Shown here: one piece after another, positions 32,756-44,660 of the stretch | Position numbering within the stretch: the first letter of the stretch is position 1 | How the letters are laid out: every line of letters begins with the position of its first letter | Assembly (NCBI RefSeq): GCF_947179165.1 | Contig: NC_077245.1 | Span: forward strand, 50,969,286-51,033,285 | Source: Solanum dulcamara | Lineage: Eukaryota > Streptophyta > Magnoliopsida > Solanales > Solanaceae | Reading direction: 5' to 3' | Length of the DNA: 64,000 nucleotides | The notes under the pieces: generated by a model | Told to the model about the DNA's origin: nothing | The model's database searches: none | What the model saw: the letters and a program-made list of their open reading frames with translations, nothing else | Position numbers and translations under genes: made by a program

Positions 32756-33860
32756 TCGCCACTAGTATTAGATGAGGTACCCTGCTGAAGCTGGTGAAGT
32801 GTTAGGTTGATCCTGCTTACTAACATCCCTTTTCTTACCTATAACCTATAGGCAATCTCTAAATATATGACCTGTCTTACCATATCCAATGCAACCACTA
32901 CTACCGGCCATACACTTTCTCGGGTGATTCTTTCCAAACTACTGACAAAATGGAAATATGCGACCACTACTGATGCTACCATATAACTTAGAGCCTGATG
33001 CCCTATCCTTGTTATGATGTATGAACCTATGCACTAGAGAACTAGCATAAAATGGGGATGGTCCTGAATATTTTTGACAAAATTGAGAATAAATACCGCC
33101 TCCTAATTTTTGCTGAGAGTGGTCCACATTATCTATTCAATCCCTCTTGTTGTCCTGATCACTCTCCTTAACCTACTCTTCCCCAATCTGCTGAGCATGA
33201 GTCATAAAGAGGAAGATGTCCATATCCTTTTTCAAAATTGCAATTCTGCACTTTCACCTTCATCTTAGAAACACTGAACACAAACTTACTCATACGGTCC
33301 TTAGACTCGACCATAATAATTGGAGAATATTTTGAAAGTTGGGTGAACTTGAAAGAATACTCCTTTATTGTCATGTTTCCCTACTTAAGATTAATAAACT
33401 CCTGGACCTTAGTTTCCCTCAAGTCTAAAGGAAAGAACATGTCCAAAAAACTAACCTCGAACTTATCCCAATTAATTAGGCTTGCATCCTTAGCCCTATC
33501 ATATTTCCACTATCTATACTGAATTTGAGATTCTCCTTTTAACTGATAACCGTCTAAATATGCACTCTCAAATAGAGTGACACTCATAATCACAATAATC
33601 TTCTATATGCCCTCAATGAAGTCTCATGGATCCTTATCCATCTTTGAACTATGGAACTCTAAAAGGTTCATCCGAGTACAGTCCTAAACTTTAGCTATGC
33701 TTGTATTCCTATTTGGGTTGACTGAGGCCACTACTTTTTGATTGGACTAAATAGTCATAACTTGAGGTAAAACTTGAAAAGCAGTCCTAAACTCAACGTG
33801 AGATATTTGTTTATCCAAAGTGCTTGTTGGGCATGGTGGTGCTTATTACTATTCATTTCG
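32756..33860 (-). pseudogene. Ty3/gypsy gag relic with zinc-knuckle remnant
   Basis: On the minus strand the order is: start region near 33,860-33,760 (FRTAFQVL-like), then TRMNLLEFHSSKMDKDPHDF near 33,660, YQLKGE and W-Y-RAKDASLINWDKFEVSFLD near 33,470, DMFFPLDLRETKVQEF, and TIKEYSFKFTQLSKYSPIIM (open frame 33,374-33,168). The nucleocapsid part at about 32,940-32,830 has GKNHPRKCMAGS and CIGYGKTGHIFRDC, where the second Cys of the knuckle has become Tyr. This is the same gag family as 9,259-10,313. Stops and shifts disable it, and no pol follows. Confidence 0.85.
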
Positions 33861-34399
33861 TTTCTTCAAACGTAGGCAGTTCTGAAAGGCTTAATATCGT
33901 AAACGAGAATAGTATGTGTTAGAAAGAAGTTATATATAGTTGCAGTCGATCTCTATCTATAGAAATCAAAGAAAGTTTTGGGGTTTCTGAACTTTGACTC
34001 TATGATACCTTTTCTATGGACCGTAGTTCCAACTACGATTCATAGATCGGCTTCAAAAAAACTAGAGATATTTCTGAGTTCTGAAGTTTAGTTTACAAGG
34101 CCTAATTAAGACCCGTAAAATCATGTATGACCCATAAATGAAGCTCGCAATTTTTAAGTCAAAATTTAAGTTTTTGAATTTGATCTACGATCCTAATGTA
34201 TGACCCGTAAAAGAATTTATGGCCTGTAAACTTAGGTCGTAGATCTTAGTCCAATTTTCCTATTTCTGATGTTTCATCTCCGAATCTTATGTATGGTACA
34301 TGGTTCCTTTTACGGCTCATAGATGGTGTCCGTAAATCCCAAAAATTCTGCAGACATGGAATTCCCTGAACTTTCCCTAGTCTGATATGAGGTGTTACA
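33861..34399 (-). mobile_element. LTR fragment of the gag-relic element
   Basis: The right edge GAGGTGTTACA is an LTR start (TGTAACACCTC) on the minus strand. The body carries several TATGGACCGTAGTT / ACTACGATTCATAGA-type inverted motifs (34,010-34,340). Only about 0.5 kb of LTR is present before gag, so the LTR 3' part, PBS and leader were largely removed by deletion. Confidence 0.6.
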
Positions 34400-34976
34400 C
34401 CAAGACCCTGGCAAGATAAAAGGAATGGAGAACATTGAGGGTGATGGACTGAAAACTCATAAATTCATGAGTCATACATGAGAAAACTTCATCTGAGGAC
34501 TAGAAATTCTATGACCAAATGTAATGGAAAAAATAAATCATATTATAACTTCTTTTAAAATGCATTATTATATATATTTCCTCACTATGGAGTCCATATA
34601 TCATGTTTATAACTCATTATGTAAACTTGTAACTCATATGAGAGAGATGTTAAAGTTACAGGTGCACTCTATAAAGATCGCTTCATATGAGATTTTGACA
34701 TGTCAAGAAATAACTCATGAAAATCAGGATATGTTAGTTTGGGTGTGACCTAAATACTCAAAGAGTCGCTTTTTTTGAGCAACTATTCAAGAAGGTAAAT
34801 CTTGAAGTAGTAAATCATCATGAGTAATTAGTGTGGATCCTTGCTCAAGGGAGAAAAAAACCACAATACACATATATAGTATTTACTCAAACTCTTCTAT
34901 TAAAATCGAGCGTAATTTAACATTTATAAATGCTCTTGTAAAATCTTAGGAATTATTCCCAATAGTCCTAACATCT
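34400..34976. other. Unclassified A+T-rich stretch
   Basis: 577 bp between two LTR edges. The only frame is 74 codons (34,524-34,748), with no recognised motif. It could be old host DNA or unrecognised retroelement leader sequence. Confidence 0.35.
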
Positions 34977-36384
34977 TGTCACGACCCGACCTACGGCCTA
35001 GTCGTAACATGATGATAGAAACCCTGAAAGGCCCCAACCAAACCTCTTTTATATATCATAAGCATAAATAAGGTAGATTAAAAGTGGAAATATCATAAGA
35101 GTCTAAACCGTGAATAGAAAATTAAGAACTTCACATGACAGCATAAACTCAAAATATTTGTCCAACTAGATTGCTTTACTCATGAATATGGGCGGGGGTA
35201 ATACATGTCCCTAGCTCACCCTCAATATAAAACATAGCAAAAGTCTTTGAAATCTATAACTAACTTGATAACTAGTCCCCGATAAATGAGGACTCACCAC
35301 AACCACCGCTTGATAGGAAAGCTTAATTAGCCACGTAGATGAGTATGATCTTCAACCTCAACCCCTACATTATGAGACAATGTAGGCAAAAATATGCATT
35401 AGTAAGTTGGAATGTACTAAGTATATAGGCAATGCAACACATAGAAAACCATGTTTGTACAAATGACCATTTTAACTAGCATGATAGGAGAAGTAGTAAA
35501 AATCATAATTAGTCTTTAATAAGGACCAATGCATAATAAATCATAAGAGTATCATAAAGAGTAAAAGATAGGATTATTCATTTAGAACATGAAAAGACCA
35601 TACATATGTGGGATAGGAATCATAATCGACAATAAGACCATGCGAGCTATACCATGGAATCCCAATATTACCCCTACATTTGAGTAAAGGAGGAGACTAC
35701 TTGCCAAGGTAGACTCCTACATGTCTAAGTGGATCCACTAAGCGGTTATGTGAATCGGGTACTCACACCTAGTTCTTAGACTCGGTTACTCACTTCCAAG
35801 CCTTGATATTTTGGGTACTCACCTCTTAGAGATTTGGGTATTCGCCTCTAATCCCTTTGTACCTACGGTGGAATTTAGTTATGCGACAAGAGACTTTATA
35901 TAAAGACCCCATATTTCGAGTCCCCACCTCAAGTCCACATTCGGTAATAAGTCCAATTTCACAGAATACATACATACCATAGAAATTATAATTTCATATA
36001 TCATAGTCATTATCATAGGTTTGAAATCATAGAGTAGCTCACTTTCATAACATAAGTGCAATACGGGTATTGTCCTTCCACATTACAAATCATACATACA
36101 TAAACATATCATTATTGAAATACATAATCATAATTCATACTTTGAAAATTCATGACCGTAGCTTGTACTTGAAATTAGGGTAAGACATGAATGCATGATC
36201 AACTGATTTGAAAATCATGTAATTGACTTGAAAACATGCATGATCACAAACTTTCTTTCAGCACATACATAATTCATATAGATAATATCATTAGGAAGTA
36301 TAATTAAAAATACTCATAATTTTTATCATGAACCCTAGAAATCAAAATAGGAGAATTCATGAAAAAACTCTTTAATTTAATGCA
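34977..36384 (-). mobile_element. LTR-A-type fragment (3' part of LTR)
   Basis: The left edge TGTCACGACCCGACC is an LTR 3' end on the minus strand. The body shows LTR-A landmarks: the ATTATGAGACAATGTAGGC block (35.38 kb, compare 15.46 kb), TACTAAGTATATAGG, and GCCAAGGTAGACTCC (35.70 kb, compare 15.15 kb). Between 35.75 and 35.87 kb a GGTACTCACC-containing unit repeats. The U3 side is deleted, so the LTR joins an integrase relic near 36,384. Confidence 0.7.
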
Positions 36385-36800
36385 ATAACCATCAATTACC
36401 CAAATTGAATCATGACGCTTTCGGGTAAGAGGCGAACCCACTACAAACTCCATATTCACATCTTCCCACTTCCAAGTAGAAATTTCAATGTCTTGGGCTA
36501 GGCCACCCAGCCTTTGATGTTCGGCCTTCACTTGTTGGCAATTCGGATATTCAAACAAGAAACTTGCTATGTCCTTCTTCATGCTACCCCACCAATAGAA
36601 CTCTTTTAAGTCTCAGTATATTTTGGTAAAACCGGGATGAATAGAGTATGTAGAATTATGAGTCTCCATCAAGATCAAACTCCTTAGACCATCCACATCC
36701 GGATGAACTGAGGCTAACTCCAATGAAAAATCACGTTGATAAGCCACCTTACAAAAAAAAACTTAGGGCCCTATACCTCTATATGAAATTCTATTCCAAG
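36385..36800 (-). pseudogene. Integrase relic with rearranged domain order
   Basis: On the minus strand, KVAYQRDFSLELASVHP (integrase C-terminal region, about 36,770-36,690) is followed directly by DVDGLRSLI, THNSTYSIHPG, MKKDIASFLFEYPNCQQVKA and STWKWEDVNMEFVVGSPL (zinc finger and start of the core, 36,690-36,400). The C-terminal part therefore precedes the N-terminal part, joined at the shared VHP/CVPDVDGLR region. In the zinc finger the first Cys of CPNC is Tyr (YPNC). The rearrangement may reflect unequal recombination or template switching. Confidence 0.75.
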
Positions 36801-37249
36801 AGTACTACCCCTTATTACCATATTCAACAAACCACGAGACCAAATAAAGAAATATCCAATACATCGTACATTCACCCACATGCCATCAATACCACATTCA
36901 AGACTATTTCTATAACCATTCTAATACACTCATTTGAAACCCTTAGCAAGAAGTCATCAATAGCTTACTATAATCACTCACATAGCTGCAACCATGCATT
37001 CAAGCCTACTATTTTAACCACTTTACGGCTCCCTTAAAGTTAACATCACTTAAGAATTTTTATGTCTACCTTAGCAGTTGTACATCCACATTAACTCCTA
37101 CCAAGGGCATACCAATATACTCTTACCTATCTAATGCACACTACAAGATCCATCTAGCTCTTCTTCCATGTCAATAACCTTAAATGGAGTAAGTATGCCA
37201 ACATCATTAGTATATGGAAAACCCACTCTATCTCTATCTATCATAACTC
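36801..37249 (-). other. Decayed retroelement sequence, no clear domain
   Basis: About 450 bp between two pol remnants. On the plus strand it holds a 104-codon frame (36,723-37,037) of low-complexity Thr/Ser/His composition that I regard as fortuitous. It may be heavily mutated integrase core, but I cannot show it. Confidence 0.3.
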
Positions 37250-37490
37250 GTCTAATACAATTAACATTAGAATAAACAACCGACCTTGATAACTAGGTAC
37301 TCCATCTCCCCATTGTGAGAAAACTTGAAATTTCTTATCAACCACCAATTTCTTTTATTTAACTAAGACTGGACCCATGTCTTGCCTTAATTTTACATCC
37401 TCTACCAATGATGATTCCAAACCATTTTGTACAAGAAAACCACCCTCATTAATATCAATCCTCCTTTGGATTGGAACTTTTCTTGAAAGC
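37250..37490 (-). pseudogene. Pol relic: linker between RNase H and integrase
   Basis: The minus strand reads VQNGLESSLVEDVKLRQDMG, KFQVFSQWGDGVPSYQGRLF, matching the linker and the lead-in to the integrase zinc finger. It is fused upstream to the untranslated leader (37,490-37,690), so gag, protease, RT and RNase H are all missing from this element. Confidence 0.75.
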
Positions 37491-37692
37491 ATCTTTTGAA
37501 AATTGCAAAGAACAATTGTTAGGGGGGAAAAGACCTAGAGTATGCTCTATCACATGACATGGATCATGAAAGAAAGGAAACTTTCCTAAATACCTCCTAG
37601 TCTCTTATTCATAATTGTGGTGCGCTTCACAATCATGAACAAGACCATATTTCACATGGTATGTTGGACTCTAAGGACCATTCAAAACCTTG

Positions 37693-37705
37693 GGTTTTGA
37701 TACCA
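37693..37705 (-). other. Degenerate primer-binding site
   Basis: The minus strand reads TGGTATCAAAACC, matching the first eight bases of the initiator Met PBS TGGTATCAGAGCA and diverging after that. It sits five bases from an LTR edge at 37,710. Confidence 0.65.
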
Positions 37706-37709
37706 AGTT

Positions 37710-39129
37710 TGAAATAACCCAAGCCTAGGGCCTAGATGTAACATGGTGAATGACAATAAATAAACAAGCAGAAATCATAATAGTAAATCTTCAACTTATA
37801 TATGTCCTATAATACCTCTAACTTTTAGATTTAACGGGGCTAAGACAAGTCCCTAGCTCACCCTCAATCATAATAGAAAGAAATTCCATAGTAAGTGTCT
37901 AAAGATCTCAACATATCATAAGCTAGAAAGATAAAGGAGTATTATTCTCGAAACATGGGAACTCACCAAAAGTAGTCTTCAAACGAAATCTCAACTAGCC
38001 ACATGGAGGAGAACGTGGAGGAGCACTAGTCCCTACATGGTGATATTATGTAGGCAACAGAGTATGAGTTCTACTTTGAATGTACTAAGTATGTTGGCAT
38101 GCATCAACATTGAGAAAACATTAAAACATTTATATAGTATGAAATATAATGCAATGCATGCATAATTAATCATATAGATGTCTTTTTAAACATTCATTTT
38201 ATGGTAAAATAACCATAACCAACATTTAAGACCATGCGAGCTATTACATGGAATCCAACATAACCCCCTACGTTGGCCTGAGAGACTACTTGCTTGGTAG
38301 AACTCCGTCAACTTCATTCATTTCTTTAATGTTAACTTTAAAGGCTATTTGTGGATCCATTAGCCTAAGCCTACAAGGGCTCCTATGTTGTCACATATTA
38401 ATGAGACAAAGGGTTGCTACTAGGATTCCCTTACTAAATCCCACCTCAATGACCCATTAGGTGCTAAGTCAATCCCACGGAATAGTTTAATACTTCAAAA
38501 TAGTCATAACATATAGCTTGAGAATTCAAAATATCATATTTGGTAGAATAGCTCATTAAAACCTTTGGTAATTCAAATATGCAAGAATTATCCTTATTGC
38601 ATAAAGAATCCATCTTTCATTTCATAAGACTCCCTTTTGATCATAGATATTGGTTTCATAAACAATCATTTAGACTCAAAGCTTTCAAGTCAAACTTTAT
38701 TTAAAACATAGTAAAACTAAGTGGGTTCAAATCACTTCAACTTTCAAACATGAATGTAAATGAAATTATGCATAAATACTTTGTAATCCATCAGTTAAAA
38801 ATCATGGTTTAAACAACCACCATGAATTTCAAGAACCTTTAAAGACCTAAATAGAGAAAAATACTTGCAAATCATCAATTCATACATATGAAATCATTTG
38901 GCATCAAAATAAACCAATAATCATTAGTTTAACCATGATTCATGCTATTAAGTAGAAATATGAATTACCCATAAGAAAAGCTTACTTGAAATCAAGAGAT
39001 TTAGTTGAAAATTTTTTGGACTACATGGGTGGAAGAACCCATGGATGAACACCCACATACCATAAAGTAAAGGTTAAAGAAAATAAACATAATTTATCAT
39101 ATAATCAAAATACTTTCGGCATGAGAGTT
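37710..39129 (-). mobile_element. LTR-A-type 5' LTR, interrupted by an LTR-B element
   Basis: The left edge TGAAATAACCCAAGCC is followed by LTR-A landmarks: CCCTAGCTCACCCTCAA, ACATGGTGATATTATGTAGGC and GGGTGGAAGAACCCATGG. At 39,130 it is cut by the LTR-B end TGTCACGACC. Sequence closely matching its last 190 bp recurs at 49,240-49,440, to the right of the LTR-B element. Confidence 0.72.
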
Positions 39130-42100
39130 TGTCACGACCCAACCCTGTAGGCCGCGACTGGGGTCCGACCTGGACCCCCTTATGCGTATCTATCAACTAT
39201 ACTCAAGTTGAACTGTGTGTGATGTGGTACTATACACCAAATCCCAATGGGTCAAAAAAAATTCATATACTTGTCGCCTCTTTCACCTGTATCACGACAT
39301 GAAAGGGTACACAAGCCGACACAGATGCCATAAGACAATAACATGTATAACATGAAATACTCAAAAATAACCCACATACACATGTCTACAGACCTTTAAG
39401 AGTAATTAATGTATCATATGGCGGGACAGGCCCCCCGCCGTACCCCCAAATAAATAAATATGTACATCAAATAACCAGTATCAAAAGTTAGGCTTCGGAA
39501 TAGCAGAGCTCTTCCAACATAGCTGAGAGGAAATTCTAAGCTGACGGATCTCCGAAACGAACATTTGTACCTGCGGTTATGAAATACAGCCCCCTAGGGA
39601 ACGGAGGGTCAGTACGACATATGTACTGAGTATATAGAACATAATATATCATAACTGAAACAACAATTGAAACGAGGATGCAGGAAACATGTATAACAGT
39701 TAACAGATTATTGTACCTGCAGCTTAGGACATGCAGTCATATACCTTATCATACCCTTTGCCCAGCCCTCTAGTGAACTCGGTATCATAATCATTTCATC
39801 CTAATCACGTATCATCATATCATCATGTATATTATTTTATCATGTTATCATATACAACATCATATCATCGTATACAACATAATTTCATATGTCATCATAG
39901 TATATCCAGTCCACTCTGGGGCTTGGGGTCACAAATGTATCCCTATATTTCATATGCATACCTACATAAAGTATTCGGCCCTTTAGTGAGGGACTCGGTA
40001 AAAGAGTGGTATACATGTCGTACCAAACCCGACCCACTATAGGACTCAGTGCCATTATCATATAGTAAAATATACCGAGGAATGTTCGGACCGATCCATA
40101 CTTTAAAATAGTACCGAAGAACATACAACCCGATCCATATTTTAAAATAATGTCGAGAAACGTATGGCCATATCCATATTTTAAAATAATGCCAAGAAAC
40201 ATATTTCCCGATCCATATTTTACATCATATCATCATATACATACCCGGCCTGGGACTCAGTGATGAGCATCATCACATACGGCATCATTTTATGCATCAA
40301 TTCATCATATATGGCATTTCAATATTGTATACTTCTACATATATATAACCAGCCCAGGAATCGGTGAGCGAAGAGTAAAGCTAGGCAAGACTACATTCTC
40401 GGCCCCTCTATGGGACTTGGAGGAAGCTGGGTTATAGCGTGCAAGAGTAGAGTAGTTAGAAACCATATGCAATTTACATCATCATCAGAGAATTGATAAA
40501 AATAGTCAAGTGAACCGTCACTTGAAGACCAGAGTAGTAATCGTCTTAAGTACCTTCTAAACATAATTAGGGATTACATTAGCTGGAGTCTCAGGAATCA
40601 TAGACGTATATCGAGACAAGGTTAAAGAGCTTATAGAAGTAGAGACGTCTCTCGTCGCAAAGACCTTAGGAATAGGAGCTGATGCATTCAGTTATTATTC
40701 ATCAGATAGGAGACTCGAGGGTAGTACTTCAACTACTTAAGAACTCTAACATCAAGTGGTGAATAAAAGTCACAAGTTATACCTCGAGCTTATAACTGGA
40801 ACTACCTCCACCTCATATCATATGCCATTGCATTTATACTTAAGACATTCCAAAAGGAAGAAGAGACAAGCCTTACATATACTAGTATTCATGATCTAGC
40901 AGCCTTAAAAGGCAATAACTCAACTATTACAAGAGTCTTAACATCACAAAGGGAATAAAGTTTATGAATTACACTTGGAGTTTCACGAGTGGAATTATCC
41001 CCACATTTCATATACAAACCATTCATAACTTATACCTAAGACATGTAAAAAGAAAAGAAGAATAGCTCTACATACCTATTATGAATTAATCGCATTCAAG
41101 CTCGCTTCGGTACTCCTTTAACCTATTTAACAGGAAAGTAATTCTAATGTTAGTGACCTTCGACTTTTCAACTTGCAATTCTAACCTCAACAACCTATAG
41201 GAACCTATTCCTTATTCTCATTTCTCGGCTAGTCTCGACTAGTCTATTAGTTAGTTAAGGAGCTAACGGAAATCAGGAAGCATCTCCTCTATATCTTGCC
41301 CTATCCGAACATTCGATTTAACCCCCAAAACATAGCATCCAACCAACAAAACCAATCAGAAGTTCACACACAATTAAAATATGGAAACATTACGCAATAC
41401 AAGCTTCCAACAACTCGCTTAAACCTACGATACAAAAATAGGGTTTTTAGTCGCTATTTCATAAAATCTTTAACCGTACGGAATGGAGGGTCGTGTGGCT
41501 GCAACAAAAAGATCCTAAACACATTTTGAAATGTTTTCCATCCCTGCAAAATGCAATAAAAGAACCTACAAGCCCAGCACAACAGCCACAACACCCTACT
41601 CGACATTCGATTCAACTATGACGGCCTTAGTTTAGTTTGTTTCCAACGTCAAGCATACTTGTGCAATTTTTATAGTTAAAGACACACATAAGATGTGTAA
41701 CACACTCCATAAGCATACCATGAACTCAAAATTGAAAGGAAAACCCTTACCTTACCCGAAATTGGCCAAAGCTCGCCAAAATTCGCCTCGGAAGTTCTCT
41801 AGTTGCCAAATTGAAAGGAAAACCCTTACCTTACCCTTTTGAGGATGATACAAACAGAAAATTTACATTATTAAAACCTTCATATAATTCCAAAAACCTT
41901 ACCAAAAAGTGTGAGAAGAAGACCAAGCCAAACCTTGCTAAAACTTGTCTCGGAAGTTTTCTTAACATGCTGAAAATTAGCGGATTGTTTGTATCTCTTC
42001 CTTGCTGCCCCAAAATGAAATTTTACTTTGTTAAACACCACTATATCACCATAGTATACCTTAAATAATTAATTCATAAAACAAAAGTCATAGGCTTACC

Positions 42101-42778
42101 TTTAATTAATCAAACCCGTGGCTGCCTTTATTCCAACTCTCACGTTTTCTCTCAACTTTCTTAAGCTAAGGATGAATAATTGAAGTGCAAACTGAATTTT
42201 ATCAATCTTTACATGTGTATATACACTCCCTTAGGAGGTGACACATGTCATCCCCTAAGGGTGACATGTGTCCATCCCTTATTGGGCCACGTATCCATGC
42301 CATATCTCCTAGGCAGCCACGTGTCCTTAGTGGGGCCCACCCCCAAGAAGGTGGATCACCTACTTGACCCCAAGAAGGTGGATCACCTTATTTCATGTGT
42401 CACTTTCCTAAGATGCCACATGGTGCCTCCTTTTGCTGCCACGTGTCGCTCTTCTCCTTTTTCGTGGGTTCATAATCTCATCTTACTTTAAGAACTCGTG
42501 TACTCCTTGCTATGCAAGCTTGGTATATACTCAAGTAGCTCAAGTGTGTAAAACGTCTAAGTTGGTAGCTTACATAGGTAAGTTGAGTACTATGACTCAT
42601 TACTTAGCCTCCAACTCCATCCGAATTCCCATGACCCTATTTCCAACCTTCCCTACTATGGGGTATCACATACTGCGTTCCTTAGAGTTGTTTGATAGTG
42701 TAGTAGATTATCCATCTCATATGATAACTTCTAAGAAGCTTAAGAGACACTCCGAGCTCAAAAGTGTGGGGTGTAACA
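39130..42778 (-). mobile_element. LTR-B, 3' LTR of a minus-strand element (3,649 bp)
   Basis: Left edge TGTCACGACCCAACCC, right edge GGGGTGTAACA bordering the PPT. It contains the GGCGGGACAGGCCCCCC block, the reverse-oriented GGGACTCGG motif array (39.75-40.43 kb), a 39-40-bp tandem (40.07-40.23 kb), and an internal duplication: TTGAAAGGAAAACCCTTACC occurs at both 41,733 and 41,812. The CTTAGGAGGTGACACATGTC block at 42.23 kb matches U3 of the other copies. Frames 39,842-42,816 are LTR sequence. Confidence 0.85.
40066..40230. repeat. 39-40-bp tandem array in LTR-B (4 units)
   Basis: The core CCGATCCATATTTTAAAATA recurs at about 40,091, 40,130, 40,169 and 40,209, each preceded by a CGARGAACRTA-like segment. 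It is equivalent to the six-unit array at 4,389-4,636, but the A+T-rich half of the unit differs. Confidence 0.7.
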
Positions 42779-42792
42779 TCCTTTCCCCCTTT
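42779..42792 (-). other. Polypurine tract next to the 3' LTR
   Basis: The minus strand reads AAAGGGGGAAAGGA before the LTR start, identical to the tract at 29,342-29,355 on the plus strand. Confidence 0.9.
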
Positions 42793-43800
42793 AGAACATC
42801 CATCCTCGAATGTTAATTATTCTTATGAGGTCTTACCAGGACCTTAGGAATTCTCTATACCAGTTGTCATCCATAGGCCTCCTACTTGTCAACACCATTG
42901 ATTTAGGAATTTAGATTACCTGTAGACATAAGGAACCCATATGGATTTTGCTTCTCTATCTTTATCTCATCACATGCCTTAATGGGAGCCACGTCCTTAG
43001 TTCGCAACCTTCTAATTTGCTGATCCAAGATGGTGATAGGTCATACCTTATAGGGTAACTTCTCTGTTATGTAGACCTCATCCATATAGAATATTCTGGG
43101 AGGGTTGCTTATATATTTGCAGAGTATTAATCCATAAAAACTGAATGTATTGCTTCTAATTAGATGGTAGGTCCAACTCATAGGCAACTTTGCCTATTCA
43201 ACAAATGATCCAATAAGGATCAATATATCCCCTTCTTGCCGAATTTTATTAAACCTTTCCTTGGTGACGCTTTCACAAATACTCATTCATCTACTTCAAC
43301 TTGAAAGGTTGATGTCGACTAACTATGTATGACTTTTGTTAACTCTGGGCTGTTAATAGTTTTTCCTGGATAAGCTTTACTTTATCCATAACTTGCTGGA
43401 TCACCTCTAGGCTTATCCATTAATCGAAGGGCAAAATGTCGTACTAAGATTCACCTGTGTTCCCAATCCTTTCTGGAGTGATCTCCAGCGGTTAGCTGTA
43501 AATTGAACTTCCCTGTCTGAGGTAATAGGTGTGGGAACTCTATGAAATCTCATTGTCCCCTTTCTATGTCATCTTGCATAACCCTCAGTTGAATAGGCCT
43601 TCCAAACTGGAAGAAAATGGGTCAACTCTATCAGCCTATCCACCATAACCCGTATGAAGTCATGCTTCCTTAGAATGCGAGGTCAGCCTAAACCATAATC
43701 CATATTAACTATTTTCCATTTCCGAGTTAGGGTTTCCATCTCCTGTAATAGCCTATCAAGCTTCTAACACTTAATTTTGTTTAAGCTATTGTACAATTCC
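42793..43800 (-). pseudogene. Heavily decayed integrase and chromodomain of an LTR-B element
   Basis: On the minus strand, 43,760-43,600 retain LLQEMETLTRKWKIVNMDYG and KHDFIRVMVDRLIELTHFLP (integrase core start, first Asp); 43,560-43,440 retain VPTPITSDREVQFTANRWRS (second Asp) and LQKGLGTQVNLST; about 43,380 has KLIQEKLLTAQS; and 43,040-42,960 hold ITILDQQIRKLRTKDVAPIK, chromodomain-like. There is no long open frame. This shows that LTR-B elements derive from autonomous Ty3/gypsy chromoviruses. Confidence 0.75.
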
Positions 43801-44644
43801 TCTTAATCCAACCTATAACACTTTAGGCATGTTATCCTACGCTTTTACCCAGATCTGCTCTCCGGTTCTTTTACCACACATCATATTGTAATCCTTGCAC
43901 AAATGTGTGTAGGTACCTAGAGCAGTCCACAAAAATGCCTTAACATCGCTATACTAGTGTCTTACCTCCTTCAGTAGAGGTCAGGGCTCCACTATGGCTT
44001 TTGTCCTTAATACTGATTCTATCTTAATAGTTTTGCCTCGAACCATCGTATACTTTTCTTTAATAGATTTGAAATATGGCAATCACATTGCTATTACCGA
44101 CTTCTTTTTATCGAGTAACTACTTGATCTTACTCTTAGTATGCCAATGTTTTTAAGCTGCACAACTATTCTTGTGCCATTTGCACGTAGTGCGTTCCATT
44201 TTAGTTATACTCTTTCCTACTCTTGGCTTACTCTGGTCTACATGTGTCATTGTACTAACACGCACTTACAGTCTCTTTTATCATACTTGTTTTGCTTCCT
44301 TCACTTACTCTTAAGTTTTCTAATATACCAATATAGGAGAGATTTCTTATCCTTTCTCTTTTGCCACCTGTATATCACAATGCCAGTAGCCAGTAACTCT
44401 GTTACAAACATCCTAACCTTTAGTCAAGTGTAGCCTGGCTATCCGTTATAATATCTTTAAGTTCTTATTATGATTCTCTTGTCGTGTTCATCCCCTTTGT
44501 ATGCACCCATCCTTTGATGTCATACTATTCAAGGTCCTTACTAATAATTCTCAACACTTTCTCTGATATTATGGCTTCTATCCATTCATTGCTGGCTTTT
44601 AGACATTGTTAACTCGTGCCAGTATGGGATCACACTTGAAGCCA

Positions 44645-44660
44645 CTTCCCCCCCCCCTTT
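44645..44660 (-). other. Internal polypurine tract (central-PPT-like)
   Basis: The minus strand reads AAAGGGGGGGGGGAAG, in the same context as the tracts at 2,023 and 28,686. The G run is expanded to ten here. Confidence 0.4.
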
